64,000 bases of DNA from Siphonodentalium dalli. Lineage: Eukaryota; Mollusca; Scaphopoda; Gadilida; Siphonodentaliidae. This document shows positions 57,628 through 64,000 of the stretch, in pieces. The translations under genes and the position numbers were made by a program. The DNA lies in contig CP136068.1 in NCBI GenBank assembly GCA_032622095.1, positions 58,552,025 through 58,616,024 of the forward strand. Direction: 5' to 3'. Position 1 is the stretch's first letter, and each line of letters opens with the position of its first letter. The notes beneath the pieces were generated by a model. It ran no database searches. It was not told where the DNA came from and saw only the letters and a program-made list of their open reading frames with translations.

Positions 57628-58690
57628 CACCACGCAATATCAAAATCTCAAAAGCTAGAAACACCACAGGTGGCGTAATAAGGGTACAATTGTATCTGAT
57701 ATTTTCTTGCAGATATTTTCTTGCAGGTACATGTGAACGCACCATAAATGTTATTTTTGTGTGATAATCTCGACCAACATCATTCCAAACCGCTCTCCAT
57801 GGCAGTCATATCCATTTCACAGCCATATATACTTATTTGTCAGAAAAAAATCAAGACTTATTGTGTATGGTATCTTTCCAAATGTTATTTTCGTATCGAT
57901 CAATTCATTCATGTAACACTTGCCACACCAGTTTTACATATATATACATACATATTAGACAACCATACTTATTTGTTACAAAATCGATACTTATTTTGCA
58001 AACGAATAAATGTCATGTCAATGTTAGAAGCCTTAAAACAATTGTGAAATACGAATGCAGTTCTATTTCTAAATGTTCTTTTCGGGTAAGAGTCTCGGCC
58101 AACATCATCCCTGCTAATCCGCATTCCAACCATACCTATATAGCTATTTGACAACCATACTTATTTGTCCAAAAAAAAATCAATACTTATTTTACAATCG
58201 AAAAAATGTCATGTTTATAATGTTAGAAGCCTTAAAACAATTGTAAAATCGGTATGCATTTCTGCTGCAGATGTTCTTTTAGTATGATAATCTTAAAAGA
58301 TGACTCCCATCATGCATCCCCGATAATCCGCTCTCCAACCATACGGAGCTATTTCACAGCCATACTTATTGTCAGAAAAACCAATACTTATTTTACTTAC
58401 AAATTAAAAAACAAACCAACGACAAAGTCACGACATTCAGATTTGTAAGCCGTTACATGTGTTGTTCGTGGGGCATTAATTAATAACTAAATTGGATTAA
58501 CACAGAAATCAGATGCAATTTGTGTATGGAATGATCTATTTTGAACTTCGAATAACACACAATAAATACGAATAAAACACAATTCATTCCTGAAATTTGA
58601 AGCATAATATTGTTCATTTTCCATATATAATTCAATTTATTACGCCACCGTAGTGTGGTGTTTCTAGCTTTTGGTTTTTTGATATCGCAT
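57628..58690. mobile_element. 1-kb MITE with long TIRs
   Basis: Left CAAAAGCTAGAAACACCACA-GTGGCGTAAT (57649) and right ATTACGCCACCGTAGTGTGG TGTTTCTAGCTTTTGG (to 58677) are inverse; similarity continues outward over ATATCAAAA. The interior has three diverged copies of a unit with TTAGAAGCCTTAAAACAATTG and GACAACCATACTTATTTGTC. The sequence after it (GGTCGATCGATAAT-CACTGGG) also occurs at 4627. Confidence 0.7.
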
Positions 58691-58847
58691 GGTCGATCGA
58701 TAATTCACTGGGTGATTGTACATTCGGCAAACCTCGTCAGATTCCGTCACCGTTTCATCGTACCGATAATTACGAGAGTACAACTAAGATTGGCACATGT
58801 GTTTACGTCACCGGTGTAATTGTGGGGACATGCTTCTATTATGAAGG

Positions 58848-59460
58848 TTTGCTATCCCGAAGGTCCGCTATTCCGAAGGTTCTCTATTCCGAAGTTTTTT
58901 GTTATTTTTAGGTTAATTCTATATTTTAAAGTATTGAGACTAATTTGAGAGGGTTCATTTTCACAAAGATTCTTTATATGGAGTGTGCGCTCACATCCGA
59001 ACTGATCATGCGCGCACACCGATACAGATACAGGAGGAAATAACTTAACTTAGAACATTAAATGTGATTTTGTTTTGTTTTCGCTGGTTTTCTTGAGATT
59101 TTATGTCATTACTTGGGCCCATACCTTTGAATTCTTGGCATATACTATGAATGTTGTGGTATATATGGACCCTCCCGCATTGGGACATGACATAGGTTCA
59201 GTTGACTTAAGTGGTGTTCTGTGTGTGCTCCAATTTGGAGTTCAATATTTTAAGGGCCAAGTTTAGATTTTTATGGGTCCATACCTTTGAACTCTGGGCA
59301 TATAATATGAATATTGGGGGGCATGTCTCTATTCCGAAGGTTCACTATCCCGAAGGTCCACTATTCCGAAATTTCTCTGAATGTTCGCTATTCCGAAGGT
59401 TCACCAATCCGAAGGTTCGTTATTCCGAAGGTTCTGTGTTCCAAAGATTTTTTTTATTTT
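58848..59460. repeat. Two direct partial copies of the CCGAAGG element
   Basis: Heads at 58848-58905 and 59325-59450 have CTATTCCGAAGGTTC units followed by GGTTAATTCTATATT-TAAAGTA and GAAGATTCTTT-TATG, as in 27164-27400. The inverted right end is absent from both. Confidence 0.7.
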
Positions 59461-59664
59461 AAGGTTAATTCTATATTCTAAAGTAACGAGAGGGTTCATT
59501 ATCACGAAGATTCTTTTTATGAAGGAAATAACGTAAAACATTAAATGTGATTTTGTTTTGTTTTCGAGGGTTTTCTTGAGTTTAATGTCATTACGTATGA
59601 CCTTATTTCTCATTACATATTCACGCCAAGGAGCCCACACAATTGCTATGTTACGATGCGATTT

Positions 59665-60805
59665 AATGTGATTATGTGTGACCTAATATCTCAATAATCT
59701 GAGGCAAGAGTACGCCTGCTAAAGGCGAATTATAACAGTTGGGGGTATAACGCTCAATAAATACTGGAGGCTATAACAAACTGCGCAGTAGAATATCGCT
59801 GAATGGACGAGTATGAGATGAGCCTAAATGCAATTGTGACTTTGTTTAAAGGCCCACTTAATTTTCGAGTCATTAATTTTTTATAGTATATACGGTTTTA
59901 ATAACAATTTATGCCATAAAATTTGAATAAACTACTATAATTCATCACCATTTGAAAGGCAGAATACTTCTATCTCCTAGTTTGAAACACCTTCAAAATA
60001 CCGCGTCGTATATCAAGCAATTAGCAACCAACATGTCCTCCTCGGCTTTCCATAGATTTCAACGTAATTTGATACTTATGGGTATTTGTGTCCGGGAAGT
60101 GTTTTGAACGGGTCAAATCGTGACCCCGACCTGACCTTGACCTTTAAAACTGTCAATGCAAGGTCAATTTGGGTAAAACGGACAAATTTCGGCGAAATTT
60201 GATACCTAGGGATACTTTGGTCCGAGGAGAGTTTTGAACGGGTCAAATCGTGACCTCGGCCTGACCTTGACCTTCAATATGGCCAATCAAAGGTCAACTC
60301 GGATAAAACGGATAGATTTCGACGAAATTTGATACCTATGGGTACTTTTGTCGGGGGGGGGGGGTGTTTTGGACGGGTCAAATCATGACTCTGACCTTAC
60401 CTTGACCTTCAAAATTGTTAATTAAAGGTCAAGTTGGGTAAAACGGACGGATTTCGACGAAATTTGATACCTATGGGTAGTTTTCTACGGGTGGGGGTGT
60501 TTTGGACTGGACAAATCATGACCCTGACCTGACCTTGACTTTCGAAATAGTCAATTGAAGGTCAAATCGCACCTTTCACCGGAAAGCAGATGGGAAACAG
60601 CCCGGGTGAATCAGCTTGTGTAATAAAGAAGACAGTTTGATGAAAGTAATGTATGCCACGAGAAACGGGAAAACTTGAAATATGGAAGTACGCAAATTTC
60701 CCGCATAAAATTTGAAAGCTAGTTTATAGAATAATTGTATTATTATTTATATTTATGGCTAATAATACGATCTTGGTGGCGTTACCATTTCTGACTATGG
60801 TTTTC
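59665..60805. repeat. 1.1-kb dispersed repeat, copy 2
   Basis: Same orientation and order as 4655-5790. It carries a G run at about 60353-60364 within the AGGTCA-bearing units and lacks the AAGTCGGGCCC part of the end hairpin. Confidence 0.75.
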
Positions 60806-61600
60806 TTGTTGGATCTTGTGTTTTAGCGTCTCTGATCACATGTATATATCTGATGTCCCCAGCGTTGTATAAACTTCGTCTGGAAGGGGAGAAACATATA
60901 ATTAAACATATAGATACACACCAAACCTAAAAAGTATACATAACGCGCGATTCCCAAATGTTATTTTTGTGTGATAATCTTGACCAGCATCTTATCTGCT
61001 ATTCCGCTCTCCAGTACGTCTACCCATTTGACAACCATTATTCGGTCGACAACTGACCTAACATAAAATGCCACAAACACGAAAAACTGCGTTCGACATT
61101 AATGTTTAGAATTTAGATTTCTCGATGAATACACTAGCAAACAACAAGTTTTAGGTATCAAATAACGCAGTGGAATACTGTACATTCGTTTTTAGCTACA
61201 ATATGGCTGTTTTATTGCGAATATTGTAATGGCGAACACGCAAACACGCTCCGATAAAACAGCTAAAAATAGACTCGATGTTTACAATTACAGGATCGAT
61301 TTCAGCCGGTATATTCAATATAATGGGGCGTATAGTATATCAAAATGTAGAATTAGACACAGGGAATGTATTAATTTAAATGGGTCCCACCAGGCGGTGA
61401 AATTGTTGCAGAAATTCGCTCCAAGATATTCTCACTTATTTTTATTTCAGTTGTGACTAAAAGCCCAGATGCCGGAGCCCAGCGACTAAAAGCCAAGTTA
61501 CAAAATAGATCAACTGGTTTGAACGAATGAATATGTCAATGGTAAGACTATTCAAAAGAATATTCAAATCAAATAGTGTTTATAGACTTAAAAACTTATG
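60806..61600. other. No gene recognised
   Basis: AT-rich sequence with short frames only (for example 61229-61456). The part at 60950-61040 is related to 57740-58110 inside the 1-kb MITE. Confidence 0.5.
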
Positions 61601-61607
61601 TGTCCGC

Positions 61608-64000
61608 CATTCATATGCGGTGGAGGTTCTCATATTATCTGCCAGTCATACGCGGGGGAGGTTCTCATATGAACATATTATCTGCCGGTCATACGCGGTG
61701 GAGGTTCATATTATCCGCCGGTCATACGCGAGGGAAGTTCTCATTTTATCCTCCGGTCATACGCGGGGGAGGTTCTGATATGAACATATTATCTGCCGGT
61801 CATATGCGGTGGAGGTTCATATTATCCACCGGTCATACGCGAGGGAGGTTCTCATATTATCCTCTGGTCATACGTTGGGGAGGTCCTCATATGAACATAT
61901 TATCCGCCGGTCATATCCTCCCTCGGGTGTGACCGGTGGATAATATGAGAACCTCCCTCGCATATGACCGGCAGATAATATGTTCATATGAGAACCTCCA
62001 CCGCATATGACCGGTGGATAATATGAACCTCCACCGCGTATGACCGGCAGATAATATGTTCATATCAGAACATCCCCCACCTATGACCGAAGGATAATAT
62101 GAGAACTTCCCTCGCGGATAATATGAACCTCCCCCACGTATGACCGGAGGATAATATGAGAACCTCCCTCGCGTATGACCGGCGGATAATATGAACCTCC
62201 ACCGCGTATGACCAGCAGATAATATGTTCATATGAGAACCTCCCCTATGTATGACCGGATGATAATATGAGAACCTCCCTCACGTATAACCGGTGGATAA
62301 TATGAGAACCTCCCTCGCGTATGACCGGCAGTTAATATGTTCACATGAGAACCTCCCCATCGTGTGACCGGAGGATAATATGAGAACCTCCCTCGCGTAT
62401 GACCGGTGGATAATATGAACCTCCACCACATATGACCGGCAGATAATATTTTCATATCAGAACCTCCCCCGCGTATGACTGGAGGATAATAAGAAAACTT
62501 CCCTCGCGTATGACCGGCGGATAATATGAACCTCCACCGCGTATGACCGGCGGATAATATGTTCATATGAGAACCTCCCCAACGTATGACCGGAGGATAA
62601 TATGAGAACCTCCCTCACGTATGACCGGTGGATAATATGAGAACCTCCCTCGCGCATGACCGGCGGATAATATGAACCTCCACCGCATATGACCGGCGGA
62701 TAATATGTTCATATCAGAACCTCCCCCACATATGATCGGAGGATAATATGAGAACTTCCCTTGCGTATGACCGGCGGATAATATGAACCTCCACCGCGTA
62801 TGACCGGTGGATAATATGTTCATATGAGAACCTCCACCGTGTATGACCGGTGGATAATATGAACCTCCACCGCGTATGACCGGCGAATAATATGTTCATA
62901 TCAGAACCTCCCCCATGTATGACCGGAGGATAATATGAGAACCTCCCTCGCATATGACCGGTGGATAACATGAACCTCCACCGCGTATGACCAGCGAATA
63001 ATATGTTCATATCAGAACCTCCCCCACGTATGACCGGAGGATAATATGAGAACCTCCCTCGCGTATGACCGGCGGATAATATGAACCTCCACCGCATATG
63101 ACCGGCAGATAATGTGTTCATATGAGAACCTCCCCTATGTATGACCGGATGATAATATGAGAACCTCCCTCACGTATAACCGGTGGATAATATGAGAACC
63201 TCCCTCGCGTATGACCGGCAGTTAATATGTTCATATGAGAACCTCCCCATCGTATGACCGGAGGATAATATGAGAACCTCCCTCGCGTATGACCGGTGGA
63301 TAATATGAACCTCCACCGCATATGACCGGCAGATAATATGTTCATATCAGAACCTCCCCCGCGTATGACTGGAGGATAATAAGAAAACTTCCCTCGCGTA
63401 TGACCGGCGGATAATATGAGAACCTCCCTCGCGCATGACCGGCGGATAATATGAACCTCCACCGCGTATGACCGGCGGATAATATGTTCATATCAGAACC
63501 CTCCCCACATATGATCGGAGGATAATATGAGAACTTCCCTTGCGTATGACCGGCGGATAATATGAACCTCCACCGCGTATGACCGGTGGATAATATGTTC
63601 ATATGAGAACCTCCACCGTGTATGACCGGTGGATAATATGAACCTCCACCGCGTATGACCGGCGAATAATATGTTCATATCAGAACCTCCCCCATGTATG
63701 ACCGGAGGATAATATGAGAACCTCCCTCGCATATGACCGGTGGATAACATGAACCTCCACCGCGTATGACCAGCGAATAATATGTTCATATCAGAACATC
63801 CCCCACGTATGACCGGAGGATAATATGAGAACCTCCCTCGCGTATGACCGGCGGATAATATGAACCTCCACCTCGTATGACCGGTAGATAATGTGTTCAT
63901 ATGAGAACCTCCCCTATGTATGACCGGATGATAATATGAGAACCTCCCTCACGTATAACCGGTGGATAATATGAGAACCTCCCTCGCGTATGACCGGCAG
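61608..64000. repeat. CCGGTCATACGCG satellite with orientation switch
   Basis: Units of about 33-50 bp built from CCGGTCATACGCG, GGGAGGTTCTCATATTAT or GGAGGTTCATATTATCC, some with an inserted ATATGAACA. From 61608 to about 61916 they run in one orientation, and from about 61918 to the window end in the other. In the second part variant patterns recur at a 779-bp distance (for example 62821 / 63600 and 62714 / 63493). The long overlapping frames are repeats without stop codons and not genes. The array continues past the window. Confidence 0.92.

Noticed and set aside
61527-63900. Overlapping frames of 66-135 aa across the satellite (SAGHTRWRFILSAGHT type).
   Set aside because: They are the satellite read without stops, occur in several phases and both strands, and start at chance ATGs.
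1-64000. tRNA, rRNA or snRNA genes.
   Set aside because: I looked for tRNA A/B-box pairs and conserved rRNA motifs by eye and saw none; a covariance-model scan would be decisive.

Overview
The window looks like intergenic, repeat-dense nuclear DNA of a marine invertebrate. A mollusc or another lophotrochozoan is most likely. The grounds are AT-rich sequence, spliceosomal introns with GT..AG borders, a Steamer/Mag-type Ty3 retrotransposon with very short LTRs, Helitrons, and many MITEs with recognisable target-site duplications. The taxon is inferred from this repeat content and not from a marker gene. I see no rRNA, tRNA, CRISPR array or bacterial-type operon. I found no conserved single-copy host gene; every recognisable coding region belongs to, or was derived from, a mobile element.

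Layout. 0.1-2.3 kb: MULE-like TIR element with 9-bp TSDs and a transposase remnant. 2.3-7.3 kb: foldback MITEs, a 35-G run, and two 'GTGATACC' elements, one expanded into a 38-bp minisatellite. 8.1-11.6 kb: scrambled pseudogene of a high-copy family ending in a cysteine-rich CXC domain. 11.6-14.8 kb: 22-bp palindromes, a decayed copy of integrase exon 1, a duplicated intron-1 segment and a hAT-like MITE whose empty site is preserved in the duplicate. 18.57-23.58 kb: intact 5,011-bp Ty3/gypsy element with 153-bp LTRs that read the same throughout and 5-bp TSDs. 26.36-31.6 kb: 5.2-kb element with about 700-bp inverted arms. 32.0-42.3 kb (minus): five-exon DDE-integrase gene encoding 486 aa, whose introns hold several MITEs and tandem arrays. 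43.4-45.4 and 51.4-52.4 kb (minus): the reverse-transcriptase and endonuclease halves of one non-LTR retrotransposon, split by about 6 kb. 53.08-54.47 kb: two Helitrons joined exactly head to tail. 56.5-57.6 kb: tandem duplication carrying a Harbinger-like MITE in one copy only. 59.3-60.8 kb: second copy of the 4.66-5.79 kb repeat. 61.6-64.0 kb: satellite array with an internal orientation switch and a 779-bp higher-order period.

How the parts relate. The most interesting unit is the integrase gene with its surroundings. A 486-codon frame runs through four introns with phases that match at every junction, and it keeps a D-D-35-E triad. Thirty-nine copies of a near-perfect palindrome with core TTTGCGCTTAAGCGCAAA occur in six clusters, and every cluster lies beside integrase exon 1 or inside intron 1, at the intact locus and at the decayed 12-kb locus. 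At both loci the other side of the palindrome cluster carries pieces of the CXC-domain family. This suggests a mobile unit made of a spliced integrase gene, palindromic sites and possibly a divergent CXC gene. I cannot match this arrangement to a named superfamily from the sequence alone.
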